From: Rhinopithecus roxellana
Lineage: Eukaryota > Chordata > Mammalia > Primates > Cercopithecidae
Assembly (NCBI RefSeq): GCF_007565055.1
Contig: NC_044568.1
Location: 39,645,156-39,709,155 of the forward strand
Length of the DNA stretch: 64,000 bases
Direction of reading: 5' to 3'
Positions within the stretch are counted from its first letter, which is position 1. Each line of letters opens with the position of its first letter. This document shows, piece after piece, positions 48,006 to 60,599 of this stretch. Under the pieces are notes generated by a model. The model saw only the letters and a program-made list of their open reading frames with translations, made no database searches and was not told where the DNA came from. The translations under genes and the position numbers were made by a program.

Positions 48006-49344
48006 AAATAATGGAGACAAATAAACAAATTGAGATCCAACAGAATGCAAAGCACAATTCTAAATATTGTGAAGAAAACAAAGCTGAAATACTTGTGGTC
48101 CCTGAATATAAATCTACAAAGAAAAAAAAAAGGCATATATGCTGTTATTTCTGATTCTGAAATCAAAAAAAGAGGAAAGTCTCTTTCAAGTTAGGTCTAA
48201 AAATAAAAAAATAAGTAATATTTATAGAGAATCAAGAGTAGACAATAATGTTCCAAAAAAGGAAATCATATGAACGAGCTGCACAGCCTCTTTTGGAAAC
48301 GACGCTTGGAACAGAATAATCAGAATATTTAATCTGTGGAAGACAGTGAGAAGTCAAGGCCACGCCATTGAGAATTTCTGCTTGGAAATTTTGGGTTTAT
48401 TCCATAGGTAACAGGGGACCCTTGAAGATACTGAGCTTTACAAGCATATTTTCTCATAATATCCAGAGGCTAGACTGGAAGTCAAGAAAAGAATGGTAGA
48501 AAAAATAATGAATAGCTTCTTTCAGTTTTCCAGATTATGGATGACAAATGCCCAAATAAAGTCAGTAATAACAGGAATAGAAGAAATGGAAATGTACAAT
48601 GTACTTTTTTAGAGCACATAGAAGTGACTCAACCAAAGATAAAAAGAACAGCATGAAGCACCTGACAAGTCATAGTAGAGGAAATACATGGTAATAAGAA
48701 AAAATAATTTTAGATATTCAGTACATTGTAATACCAAAGAAGCATGTTTTTCTATTTTTATATGTGTAAAGAAATCCAGTCACTGCTGATGTAAGGCATA
48801 AAGTATGTTAGAGATTACTTTTATTTGACTTGTCTTGAGTCAATATGATGCATGTGCACTGGGCTTTTGTGTCCCTTTGTTTTTGTTTCTAGACATAACT
48901 CATGGAAATTATTTTTATTTCTCATCTACTCACATTCTTTCAGTACAATTCCATTGTATTAATACTTAAAATCATTGTCTTCAAATGACTTGGTTAATAT
49001 AATATTTTTGCATTTTCCTGTCTTAATTCCAATATATTTGAAATTATAAGCCTAAAAGAGGAAAAAAAAAAAAAAACTAAAGCAATCTCTTCTTGCCTTG
49101 TTTTGTAGAGACCAATGTGATTTCCTAACCATTGAAATGCATCGGCCATATTCTATCGTCCTTGCATATTTTCTTTTAGACCTCATACAGTTTGTCGCAT
49201 CTGATTATTGTTTAGTAAAATACTTAGAGATTGATTTGCTTGCAGTAATAAAGCTTTAGAGATGAAAAATAAATTTTAAAAATATAAAAATAGGAAATGA
49301 AACAAATATGTAAGAATAAAGACAAGAGAAAATAATTCTTAATT
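48006..49344. other. unassigned noncoding DNA
   Basis: No gene evidence. Poly(A)-rich patch near 49061-49075; no Alu or L1 attached. Confidence 0.4.
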
Positions 49345-49878
49345 AACTCAACAAATACTTATTTAGTACTATTTGCCAAATACTGTTGTAAGTGTTCAGA
49401 GTACAGTAGTCAATAAAATAGACAAAGTACCTACCTTCAGAAAATTTACAGACTCATGGTGGGAAGGTTTAGTGAGAAAATAAGTAAGTAGAACTCAGGT
49501 ATGTTAGATGGTTACATGTACATTGGCAGACAGTAAGCAGATGAAAGAGGAGAGAGACTTTTGGAGGCAGACACATGGGAGGTGGGGACAATGTGACATT
49601 TGATCAGATACTCAGATAAGCAGAAGGAAGTTAGAAAGAGCACATCAGACTTTTTGGGAGAAGACATTTCAGGACAAACAACAAATGTAGAGTCCCTAAG
49701 GCACAAGTGAGTATACTTGACATATTTGGTGAAGAGTAAAGAGGCCTGGGTGGCAGGAGAGGAGTGATCTGGCAGTGAAATGAAGGAGATTAAATTAGAG
49801 AAAGAATGGGAAGTGAGAGGCTGTCAGATCATAAATGGTCTTCTAAGTCAAAGTAGCTCCAAGTGAAATGAAAGTAGA
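49345..49878 (+). mobile_element. ancient interspersed repeat, family unresolved
   Basis: Resembles a widespread old mammalian repeat whose start reads like ACAAATACTTATTTAGTACT ... CAGAGTACAGTAGTCAATAA, followed by purine-rich text (GTGACATTTGATCAGATAC, CATTTCAGGACAAACAACA). A shorter relative is at 56955-57060. The 64-codon minus frame here is judged spurious. Confidence 0.4.
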
Positions 49879-50080
49879 TTGCACTGTGATTTGGGTCCTG
49901 TCTCTGCTACTGCCTAGCTCCATGATTTTAACAAGTTACTCAACATCTGAGCCTTAGTTTTCTCTTCTTTTAGAGATAAAATTGGATTTCACTTGTAAGT
50001 TTCCTGTGTGGGTCAAGTCAAATAATGTAAAGTAACCCTTTAAAAAAGTGCTTAGTAGAGTGACTGAAAAACAGAAAAAT
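49879..50080 (+). mobile_element. MIR SINE
   Basis: Forward MIR: GGGTCCTGTCTCTGCTACTG, CAAGTTACTCAACATCTGAG, CCTTAGTTTTCTCTTCTTTT, and TAGTAGAGTGACTG-like end further on. Confidence 0.65.
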
Positions 50081-51956
50081 CCCCAGCTAACAGTATTACT
50101 ATTATTTTAGAAGATAATATGTAATGAGAACCTTAAATGTACTAATTTGGGGAATGATGTGGTAAAGGTAGTATCCTCAACTTTTAAACTAGAAAATAAT
50201 AAAACCATTTTAAAAGACTCCTCATATGCTTCTATGTGATGTTACATGAACTGATCAAGAAATGTGATGATGAATGGCAAGAATGAACAGAAATGCACTT
50301 TACCTTCATTTCCTACCTATAACAATCCTCATCATCATACATGTCAAAGGCATCTTCATGATTCAATGTGCCAGACAGAAAGTATGACATCCTACAATAA
50401 ATAAAATCATTCTCATCCCTATCAATTCTATTTGGTGCTTTGTTAAAGCTTGAGGAATGGCAAATATTTATCTTGGATATTTAAAAGAAGTGATCATTTA
50501 ACTCATTTTGCATTATATATCATTTTTCCAACTTTTGAACTCAAGTTGAAGTCTGAATCTTTGGAATTTATTTCTATTCAAGGTAGTATTACTCTTGAAA
50601 CTTATTTGATATTTGGAAATTTTCATAATTTTTAGGGGTGAGTGTCAACCTTAACCTTGACTTTTTTGTTTCCCACTTTGCAGTGGAAAGTCCTAGTCAT
50701 TTCTTTCTGGCCCACATTCTACACATGGATGGTGATGAGTGGGATGGGCTTGAAAAGGAGAAAGATGTCCGACCCAAATATAACCCCAAATTGAGGTAAT
50801 GGACAGAGGTGCCCAAGTACTTGGCGACAGTCAAGTATATCAACACCAGCCCTACTGGCTCTGCAGGCAGAGATTCTTACTAACTACATCAGCCTCTTGA
50901 AATATTTTGGGAATTCCCATATTTCCAGGAGCTTATTTTACTTCTGATGCATTTTCCTCTATACTCTTCTTTAAATGTAGATATGTCTCTTTCTTCTCTG
51001 TTCAATACCTGTGTGGTTGAGATTGGGAAAATATTATATTTTTGTCAAAAGCTTTTTGGGGCTCTGTACTGTCTACAAGAGTTTTTTCTCTGTCTGTGAG
51101 ATAGCATTGGGTTTTACATCTAAACAGTTCCATTGATTAAATAGGTATAGGAAATGCAGGATTAAACCAAGGTAATTTGATTTCTTAGTGAAAGACTTCT
51201 CAGATCTGCTTAGATGCTAATGTACATTTTAACTTCTTGAGGGGGAAGATATCAAGTCAGAATCTTCTAATCGTGTATATCCATGGGTCACATTTTCGAG
51301 GGACAAATATGACTGCTAGTGTCCTGGGAAACTTACTTTGGGGATTTCTAAGTTGGATTTCAAGATTTTTCACTATTTAGTACAATTTACTATTCCATAC
51401 TTTTTCTCACTCCTCCTAGCACTTTTCATACTTCCACCACACAGAACTGACCCCGTTTCTTGAATATAAGGTGCTTTTCAATGCTGTATGCCTCCAGTGC
51501 AGAGAAGACACTAACAAGTAAACAAACCTTTTTAATGCAAAGATTAACTTTATATCTTTCTTGTATTAATCCGAGAGCCTAGCACAGTCATTAGCACTTG
51601 ATTACTAAAATCAATAAATACTTGAACTAATTTATACAGCTACAGATATAGTCAACTTAGAGTTATTCTTATTTTTCATATTTCTTCTTATTACTTAGGT
51701 ATTTAATTTTCTTAACATCATAATCTAGATCTTTCATTTTGATGAAAAACCTACATACAGAATCATTTTTAATGTGAATATAAGAATTAGCACTTTTTTT
51801 CTGAAAATGTACAATGTAAACTTTTCTGCAAGATTTGATTAATTTATTTGTAGTTAGAGATTGTCAATGTAATTGTATTACATTTTCATATTTTGGTTTT
51901 CATTACTGTGAACCCATTGATAAAAAGTCTACTATGTAATGAAGAGACAAATAGAG
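50081..51956. other. unassigned noncoding DNA
   Basis: No gene seen. A weak L2-like 3' end may lie at about 51570-51640 (GAGCCTAGCACAGTCATTAG, AATCAATAAATACTTGAAC). Confidence 0.4.
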
Positions 51957-52066
51957 AACGAAAGGAAGGAAGGAAGGAAGGAAGGAAGAAAGGGCGGGGG
52001 GAGGGAGGGAGGGAGGAAAGGAAAGAATAGAGGAAGGGAGAGATTGAGGGAGGGAGAGAAAGGAAT
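51957..52066. repeat. purine tract, (GGAA)n / (GGGA)n
   Basis: About 105 bp almost wholly A and G, starting with tandem GGAA units (51964-51987), then GGGGGG and GGGA units. Mirror symmetry makes triplex (H-DNA) formation plausible. The overlapping basic and PSFLPSF-type frames are artefacts. Confidence 0.95.
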
Positions 52067-52227
52067 TTGTAAATATCAGGAAATAGATAAAGTAGGTAAA
52101 ATATCTCCTGGTAATTTAGTGATGTATACACAAATGGAAAATTGGAAATAAAATTTGATCCCCAAAATTTTAGTCCTAGAAATGTAGTTCAAGTAAATAA
52201 CTGCAAGTGTGGCTGAATATATGTGTA

Positions 52228-52266
52228 ACACACACACACAAACACATACATGTGTGTGTGTGTTTA
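52228..52266. repeat. (CA)n-(TG)n inverted microsatellite
   Basis: A CA tract (52228-52247) is followed directly by TG (52250-52263), joined by ACATGT. The two arms are complementary and could form a hairpin of about 15 bp. Confidence 0.9.
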
Positions 52267-52511
52267 TATATGTATGAGAAATAATTACAGCTTTACCTGT
52301 AACAACAGGAAAAAGAAACAAAAATGGAAACCAAAGCATTTTCCAACAATAGGGGATTAATTAAAGAAATGAGATTAAATTATATAGATATTTTAGGTAG
52401 CCACAGAAATAATAGTATCGAACTATCCTTCAAGCTATGTGTAAAGGAGTCATCAGGGAATAACTGATTTAATCTTAATCTAATGATTTTGTTTTATAAA
52501 TGTGTATAGTC

Positions 52512-52826
52512 TTTTTTTTTTTTTTTTTTTTGGAGACACAGTCTCACTCTGTCACCCAGGCTAGAGTGCAGTGGTGCGATCTCGGTTCACTGCACCCTCC
52601 ACCCTGGGGTTCAAGTGATTCTCCTGCCTCACCCTCCTGAGTAGCTGGGATTACAGGCAGCTGCCACCGCGCTCGGCTAGGTTTGTATTTTTAGTATTCT
52701 AGTATTTTTGTATTTTTGTATTTTCACCATCTTGGCCAGGTTGCTCTTGAACTCCTGACTTCATGATCCACCCGCCTCGGTCTCCCAAAGTGCTGGGATT
52801 ACAGGTGTGAGCCACTGTGCCTGGCC
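52512..52826 (-). mobile_element. AluS, antisense orientation
   Basis: Starts on plus as T20 (the A-tail) then GGAGACACAGTCTCACTCTG and ends CTGTGCCTGGCC. AluS-type on the complement. An internal tandem expansion of a TAGTATTTTTGT-like unit lies in the middle A-rich region (52685-52722). Confidence 0.93.
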
Positions 52827-53866
52827 ATGTACTCCACTTTCTAAAATGACCCAACTTTGAAAGTCTTGCAGGCATTCTGTGAATATGGAATTATTGTTTT
52901 GCATACTCTTAGTGTCAAGATATGCACAAGGTGGTTGTTAGTTTTCTCTCATTCACATTCTTTCTTACCTCAGGATTCCATGACCTGAGGATTGGGATTC
53001 TTTGGAACTGATTTGAAAGTAGAAGAAAGTAGTAGAAAGTAGAAGAAGGCTCTTGTCAAATGAGCTGTGTCTGCTGTGCCTCATGGTCCTATTTGAAGAC
53101 CTGGAACAGATGTGCAGGAAGATTCAATGTACCTTAATTCATCCCAGTTTAATTAGCAGCTGAGTTACTCCTGGCTCCAGAAAAGCAAGAAAATGACAGT
53201 TTGTGTAACGTAGTGTCTGTCCTCTGGAAACAGCTTTCCCTCTGGAATGCTACTTGATCAATAGAGAAATCTTACCATGTTGACGCCAGAAGGGACATAC
53301 ATCTACCATCAGTTAGTTCTAAACAAAAGAGCCATTCTCAGCTTAAAGTAAATCTTATATCTTATTTGATCATATGCTATACTATTGGAGGGAAAATGGC
53401 AGAGGAATTAAAACATAATTCTCCACCCAGCCTTGAGAGTTCAGTTCACATTTGCAAGTTCTCCATCATTGAGAACAATTTTCAGGAGCATAAGCTGTTA
53501 TGGAAATAAAATTAAGGTAGAGTGAACAAGTTTAGGAATAAATCTATTATATCATTATACTAACTAGAGAAATTGGGAGAACTAACTAAAGACTAGTCAA
53601 ATTCCTCAAGCCTTAAAAAAAATCACTATTTCTTTTTTACGTGTTAAGCCATTGAAGATGAGTTTCCTGGAGGTTCTCAATGAAGTGTAAACTGTGTTCA
53701 GTTGTAGGAGGATAATATGACTGATAAGAGTCTCCTTTGTTTTTTCCTTGTTTGTTTTCTGTTTCATCTTCCTGATTATGTGATACATTTACAGTTAACT
53801 CCTGTCTCCAAAGGTTAACTCCTGACTCCTGTCTCCCTTCTCCCCAGTTTCCTTTTCTAGTCCTTT

Positions 53867-53870
<4 letters not shown>
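52827..53870. other. unassigned noncoding DNA
   Basis: No gene or confident repeat. Small AGTAGAAGAA repeats near 53018-53047. Confidence 0.4.
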
Positions 53871-53933
<63 letters not shown>

Positions 53934-53935
53934 AT
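53871..53935. repeat. (TG)n(TA)n(TG)n compound microsatellite
   Basis: 29 bp of TG, about 12 bp of TA, then 23 bp of TG: an unbroken alternating purine-pyrimidine tract of about 65 bp, a classic Z-DNA-prone sequence. The MCVCVCVC frames come from it. Confidence 0.95.
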
Positions 53936-54773
53936 GTCTTGGAATATTCTTTCTCACATACATTATAAGACCACAAACACAAGTTTACCTTGCTCATTTT
54001 CTAAATGGGCCCACAAATTGTTTGACTTATATGAAAATTCATTTCCTTCAGATTGCCAAGAAGGTGTACAGAAATACAACATATACTACATTTCTTATAC
54101 AGGAAAATATCTGATAGGAATGCAGTAAAATGTCAGAGTACATGAAAGCATTAAATACTTTGAAATTAGACTAGCCAAGTATATATAGATAATGCTACTT
54201 AATATTTGTGGACATTTTCACCCTGAATTTATGTTCTTACATTGTGTTTACTGCAAAGATATAAAGGCAGATCACTTCATAATATAGGTATAATCAGAAT
54301 ACGTGGTGGTTTAAATGAATGAGTCATAACCAAGAAGTAATTGGACAACTAAAGTCAGAAGTCACTAAGAGAGGAAAACACTGCAAGATCATCTCACTAA
54401 CTAGAATATCTAGCATACATCAAATTGCTGAGGAATTTGGAAAAAAAAAATGTGCTGAATACTGTACTTCACCAGTTGATCCTACATAGAACCTGATCTT
54501 CTTTGGGTATCAGGCCAGTTCATTTTCACTCAGCTTTCCCCAGTGCATGCTTTCCTCACATTGTTTCTCCTGTAAACATGGGCCCTGGTAGAAACATGTG
54601 AAATCCTTCCATATTGCTGCTTCCAGCATCCATCCAGATGCTGAAAATGGCTTCATCCAGAAGATTGCTTCATGCTCTTGGTGGGCATCCCATGTACATG
54701 ATGTTCTCTTTACTATGATGCTGCTATGTCACTTGTTCTGTTGACACTGTTGAACTCTCTAAAGTCACCTGTG
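53936..54773. other. unassigned noncoding DNA
   Basis: No gene or repeat assigned with confidence. Confidence 0.4.
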
Positions 54774-54782
54774 CTCTCAGGC

Positions 54783-54821
<39 letters not shown>

Positions 54822-56596
54822 CATTATTTACTTTAAGTTCTAGGGTACATGTGCACAACATGCAGGTTTGTTACATGTGTATACATGTACCATGTTGGTG
54901 TGCTGCACCCATTAACTCGTCATTTACATTAGGTATATCTCTTAATGCTATCCCTCCCCCCTCCCCACAATAGGACCCAGTGTGTGATGTTCCCTTCCTC
55001 TGTCCAAGTGATCTCATTGTTCAGTTCCCACCTATGAGTGAGAATATGCAGTATTTGGTTTTCTGTTCTTGCAATAGTTTGCTGAGAATGATGGTTTCCA
55101 GCTGCATCCATGTCCCTACAAAGGACACGAACTCATCTTTTTTTATGGCTGCATAGTATTCCATGGTGTATATATGCCACATTTTCTTAATCCAGTCTGT
55201 CACAGATGGACATTTGGGTTGATTCCAAGTCTTTGCTATTGTGAATAGTGCTGCAATAAACATACGTGTGCATGTGTCTTTATAGCAGCATGACTTAATA
55301 ATCCTTTGGGTATATCCCCAGTAATGGGATGGCTGGGTCAAATGGTATTTCTAGTTCTAGATCCTTGAGGAATTGCCACACTGTCTTCCACAGTGGTTGA
55401 ACTAGTTTGAACTAGTTTACAGTCCCCCCAACAGTGTAAAAGTGTTCCTATTTCTCCACATCCTCTCCAGCATCTGTCTTTTCCTGATTTTTTAATGATT
55501 GCCATTCTAACTGGTGTGAGATGGTATCTCATTGTGGTTTTGATTTGCATTTCTCAATGGCCAGTGATGACGAGCATTTTTTCATGTGTCTGTTGGCTGT
55601 ATGAATGTCTTCTTTTGAGAAGTGTCTGTTCATATCCTTTGCCCACTTTTTGATGGGGTTGTTTTTTTCTTGTAAATTTGATTGAGTTCTTTATAGGTTT
55701 TGGATATTAGCCCTTTGTCAGATGAGTAGATTGCAAAAATGTTTTCCCATTCTGTAGGTTGCCTGTTCACTCTGATGGTAGTTTCTTTTGCTGTGCAGAA
55801 GCTCTTTAATTTAATTAGATCCCGTTTGTCAATTTTGGCTTTTGTTGCCGTTGCTTTTGGTGTTTTAGACATGAAGTCCTTGCCCATGCCTATGTCCTGA
55901 ATGGTATTACCTACGTTTTCTTCTAGCGTTTTTATGGTTTTCGGTCTAACATTTAAGCCTCTAATCCATCTTGAATTAATTTTCGTATAAGGAGTAAGGA
56001 AAGGATCCAGTTTCAGCTTTCTACTTATGGCTAGCCAATTTTCCCAGCACCATTTATTAAATAGGGAATTCTTTTCCCGTTTCTTGTGTTTGTCAGGTTT
56101 GTCAAAGATCAGATGGCTGTAGATGTGTGGTATTATTTCTGAGGACTCTGTTCTGTTCCATTGGTCTATATCTCTGTACCAGTACCATGCTGTTTTGGTT
56201 ACTGTAGCCTTGTAGTATAGTTTGAAGTCAGATAGCGTGATGCCTCCAGCTTTGTTCTTTTGACTTAGGATTGTCTTGGCAATGCAGGGTCTTTTTTGGT
56301 TCCATATGAACTTTAAAGCAGTTTTTTTCCGATTCTGTGAAGAATGTAATTGATAGCTTAATGGGGATGGCATTGAATCTATAAATTACCTTGGGCAGTA
56401 TGGCCATTTTCACAATATTGATTCTTCCTATCCATAAGCATGGTATGTTCTTCCATTTGTTTGTGTCCTCTTTTATTTCACTGAGCAGTGGTTTGTAGTT
56501 CTCCTTGAAGAGGTCCTTTACATCTCTTGTAAGTTGGATTCCTAGGTGTTTTATTCTCTTTGATGCTATTGTGAATGGGAGTTCTCTCAGGCTATT
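54774..56596 (-). mobile_element. 5'-truncated L1PA-type LINE-1 with (TAA)n tail
   Basis: Body 56583-54787, flanked by the 13-bp duplication CTCTCAGGCTATT at 54774-54786 and 56584-56596. It begins in ORF2 at ELPFTIASKRIK, equivalent to about plus 4342 in the full-length copy, and contains the rest of RT, the C-terminal domain and 3'UTR with polypurine tract (54951-54966). ORF2 is broken into frames at 56373-55630, 55550-55338 and 55341-55021. A 10-bp tandem duplication of TTGAACTAGT (55397-55416) is one frameshift. The A-tail has become a (TTA)n microsatellite on plus (54784-54822). Close in sequence to the L1 at 2353 by eye. Confidence 0.95.
54784..54828. repeat. (TTA)n microsatellite derived from the L1 tail
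   Basis: About 13 TTA units with one TCA interruption, between the target duplication and the L1 3' end. The original poly(A) has been replaced by a trinucleotide array. Confidence 0.95.
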
Positions 56597-57258
56597 TTTT
56601 TAATGAGCCCCTACCCCTCCCCTACCACCCATTTCCAGCGCTGATGAGAAATAAATGTAATGCTTGTATAATGCATGTAAAGAGAGGTCAAATAATATGA
56701 TAGAGAAGAAATGTGTAGAGAAAGGTCATATACAGCTGGTGAACAGTAAATATTTGCCTAAATACCATTAAGTTCCTGTTTTTAATAGGCATCAATAATT
56801 ACTTCACACTGCTTGTAACTTCCATAATACTGTGGTTTGCATAAGTGGACCAAATCACATTCCTAGACTATTACATTTTACTTGTCTTGTTTACATACCC
56901 AGTACAATGGCCTTTAAGTCAAATTTCTTTTAATAATAATTATAAAGTTTTAATTATTCTTCATTCATCAGATATTTACTGGACACCTCCTATGAGCCAG
57001 ATAATGTGCCTGGGATAAATTCAGCACAAGTATACTCTTAAAGAATTTCGATGGAAAGAGATAATTACATTGATAATCACTGTAATTTTTCATTGCTTCT
57101 ATAAATGGGTAAGTAGGAATGCTATGGAATTACATACATATAAAGGATACCCCTTACGTCAATATCAGGGGATGATTTTTTCAGGACAAAGAAAAGCCTA
57201 AGCTGAACTATACAGGGTACTTTAAAGTTGGCTATTCAGTCATTCATTCTATTATTTA
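56597..57258. other. unassigned DNA with an ancient repeat patch
   Basis: About 56955-57060 (CATCAGATATTTACTGGACA, TGAGCCAGATAATGTGCCTG) resembles the start of the old family at 49345. Otherwise nothing recognised. Confidence 0.4.
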
Positions 57259-57797
57259 ATAATGAGACAGGAGACTGGCAGGGCCTATTTTCTGGTCACA
57301 ACCCTACTGACCAAAACAGTTACCTGGTTCAGACAGGATAAAATGAAGAAATCAGCTGAAACCCGCAGATAGTGACAAAAGGTATCCCAGCTGCCCCCAT
57401 TGCTCATAGGCATAAGGCACTCCTACCAGTGCTGTGACAGTTTACAAATGCCATGGCAACCACCTGGAAGTTACCAGCCCTTTCCATTGCAAAGACTCAG
57501 AGGTTACCACCCCTTTTTAAATTAGTTCTAGAAACCCACCCCTCAATTTGCATTAACTTTCCCATTAATTTGCATAAAATTGAAAGTGGGTAAAAGTAGG
57601 TATAAATACAGTCACCAACATTGCCCAGTCTGGGCACACTGCCTATGAGTTAGCCCCACTCCCCAAGGAGCAGTACCATTCAATAAAATATTTCTGTCCA
57701 ACACGACTGGCTTACCCTTTAATTCCTCTTTGAGTTAAACCAATAACCCTCCCAGGCTAAGCTTCAATTTTGGGCCTCACCTGTCCTGCATCTATAA
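57259..57797 (+). mobile_element. ERV1-like solo LTR (copy C)
   Basis: Body about 57263-57793, starting TGAGACAGGAGACTGGC, with ATAA on both sides (57259-57262, 57794-57797). TATA box GTATAAATAC at 57600-57609, poly(A) signal AATAAA at 57682-57687. Central GTGACAGTTTACAAATGCC then ATGGCAACCACC. No internal genes; closest in design to copy B. Confidence 0.8.
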
Positions 57798-59595
57798 TAC
57801 ATTGAGAACTTTGTTTGACAAACACACAGTATAGTGTCCTAAATGTACTAAGAGTAGAAAAAGAGAGTGCAAAAAGTGAGAATGGACTTGACTTTCAGGA
57901 CCTTGTGGGTCATCTATACGGAGACGCTTGTTTCTGAATTCAGAGCAAATATAGAAAAAATTAATAAAAGTGAAGATTACAAATAAGATCAAAAGTCTCT
58001 CTTTTGAACAACTCAATTTAATTCACAATTAAAATGATTTCTCATCCTATCCTTTCTAATATCTTAAATCTGATGAAGTATTGGACTAATTCCTTCATAC
58101 CATATTTTTTGACAGTTGCTATGTTCATGCATACAAAATATAGAGACATATAAAAATTAATTTCTGCCATTAAGAAGTTCAAAAAAATGAATTGCATGTG
58201 TTTTTCTCAAACATTATTCCTTTAACAGTCACCAAGTATTGCCTTACACTCGCTTTTCTGAAATATTAATAGGAATTTTTGAAGGGAAGGGCCTCATGAT
58301 CAAACATACTTAGGAATTAGCTTATATTTGATCTGCTTCTTGGTGATTTGCACTGCGATTAACATAATGGTGCTAAGAAAACCTGTTGCAAAGAAATTTG
58401 CTTGAGTTTATTAGCCATGAAACTTACTGTTGTTATAGTTTGTTTGTGTGCTTGCTACATATTAATATCCCCTTAAAACATTACTCTTTATTTTTCTCTC
58501 ATGTTGATATCTACTAATACAAATTCTAATGATTGTATATTTTTACTTCCTTCTAGCCTTAGGCCCAACTGGACTTTCAATCACACATTTTCCCAGAGAG
58601 GTGCATGACAAATGTGCCCAGCACATCCTCAACTGGAAGTTTGAAGCCAACTTTCCCTGACAATCTTTGACTTTTCCAATAGTTCACAAAATTTTATTGT
58701 TTTAGCAAATTTTTCAAAGCCCACACTATATTGGAAAATTATGTATATATTTATATATGTGAACATATATAGTTATATTTTCTCTAAATCCACTTTAATA
58801 ATTTTTTGCAATTATCTAAAATATTTGTGACATAATGGGATTGAGATGCTATTTGGATTTGATAATACATATTTTAAGGAAAATTCATGCACTGCCTAAA
58901 ATCATCTCACATTTTATAAGTGTATGGGCTGAACACTTTGAGAAACAATGAGTTAAATAATAAAATCTCTCGCTTTTCTGTGACCGCATTTATAGATGCA
59001 AAATACCAAGATTTCCTAAAACAACAGTTGGAATTTTCAGTTAAACAAAAATACAAATTTTAAGTCAGCTTCCTCCTCGGTAATTCATGTAAAATTATAG
59101 AGGTTATTAGTAATTAACAAGATATTTAAGAAGGTTCAATAAAAACAAATCAATCATCTTGTCTTGAAGGTAACCTTAATTGAAAAATAAATACCCTAAA
59201 ATAAAGACTGTAATGAGAGCATACAAACAGCCAAACAGAAGATAAAATATTTAAAATACTCAGACATTGTAATTGCAGTTGACAAGAAAACTATATTTTC
59301 AGTGATATTTGAAAATAAGTAAACAAGACATGCATCTCCCTTTGATTTCCAATTTCAGTCAGAGATGACCAATTCAGGGATTGATGTGGGGTTTTTGTTT
59401 CTAGGACTGTGCCATCTCCAGTTGAATCTGACATTTGCTTCCTTGTGGCAACAAATTACAATAAAAACACTGAATATTTATAAGGTCTATAGCTTAATGT
59501 TGTAGCTTTATGTCATCATCAGTTTGGGTATAGCATTACAGAATATTTTTATTCTTAAAGACTCTCTGTCAAAATCAGTTCAATGTGGTTTCCTT
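57798..59595. other. unassigned noncoding DNA
   Basis: About 1.8 kb of AT-rich sequence. A 74-codon minus frame (57792-58016) has no recognised similarity. Nothing else seen. Confidence 0.4.
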
Positions 59596-59934
59596 GAAAA
59601 TATTTGAAATCTTTTTTTTTTTTTTTTTTTTTTTTTGAGACAGAGTCTCGCCCTGTTGCCCAGGCTGGAGTGCAGTGGCACGATCTCAGCTCACTGCAAC
59701 CTCCTCCTCCCGGGTTCAAGCGATTCTTCTGCCTTAGCCTCCTGAGAATCTGAGATTACAGGCACCCGCCACCATGCCCAGCTAATTTTTGTATTTTTAG
59801 TAGAGAAGGGGTTTCACCATGTTGGCCAGGCTGGTCTCAAACTCCTGACATCAGATGATCCACCAGCCTCAACCTCCTAAAGTCCTGGGATTACAGGCAT
59901 GAGCCACTGTGCCCAGCCGAAAATATTTGAAATC
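59596..59934 (-). mobile_element. AluS, antisense, with 16-bp target duplication
   Basis: Body 59612-59918: T-run of about 25, then GAGACAGAGTCTCGCCCTG and onward to CTGTGCCCAGCC. The perfect duplication GAAAATATTTGAAATC lies at 59596-59611 and 59919-59934. Confidence 0.96.
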
Positions 59935-60239
59935 TTAAATGGGTCTGTGAATGTACAGGGATGACACATTAGAATGAGAGAAATATATAATCCTATTAAT
60001 AAAACAGTCCAGCTCTACAACAAATTAAATGGGTTTCGTGGGTCTTTCTGAACATCTAATTACAACACCACCTTACAAATATTAAAATGAAATACACATC
60101 AATATGCATACATTATTAAAAATTTTAGAAACATTTAGAGTACACAAATTGTTCATAAGCTGAAACATTTCTGCCTGCTACCTCTACCAGCATGGCCACT
60201 GTGACTACAATAAATACAGATAACTAACTTTTCTTTAAA
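59935..60239. other. unassigned spacer
   Basis: Nothing recognised. Confidence 0.4.
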
Positions 60240-60400
60240 GCATCTGCAAGATATTTTACTAAGATCTTTATATAACTTCATTACTCTTTAAAGGAATCCT
60301 AAAATTTAGTAATATTATCTTCATTTTCAGATGAGGAGACTAAAATTTATAGAGATTGAAAGACCAAATGCACTATATCATAGTTATAACAGCATGGCTC
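60240..60400 (-). mobile_element. MIR SINE
   Basis: Reverse MIR: CATCTGCAAGATATTTTACT, TTATCTTCATTTTCAGATGA, GGAGACTAAAATTTATAGAG. Confidence 0.65.
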
Positions 60401-60599
60401 TACATAACACATGAGCAAAGACAAATTCACATTCCTTTTTTGAAGCAACTTTAATGACAACATTTGTGAATAATTATAAAATTCCAAGTGCAGTCCTTGG
60501 TACATGTTAGGTGCTCAATACATTTTAGTTCTGTAATCCTTTATCAAATAAACTTAGTAGTAAAACAAATGGTGGCTATTCTTTTGTGTATTTTTCTTA

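Noticed and set aside
53872..54128. MCVCVCVC-type frames as secreted cysteine-rich peptides
   Set aside because: Direct translations of TG repeats.
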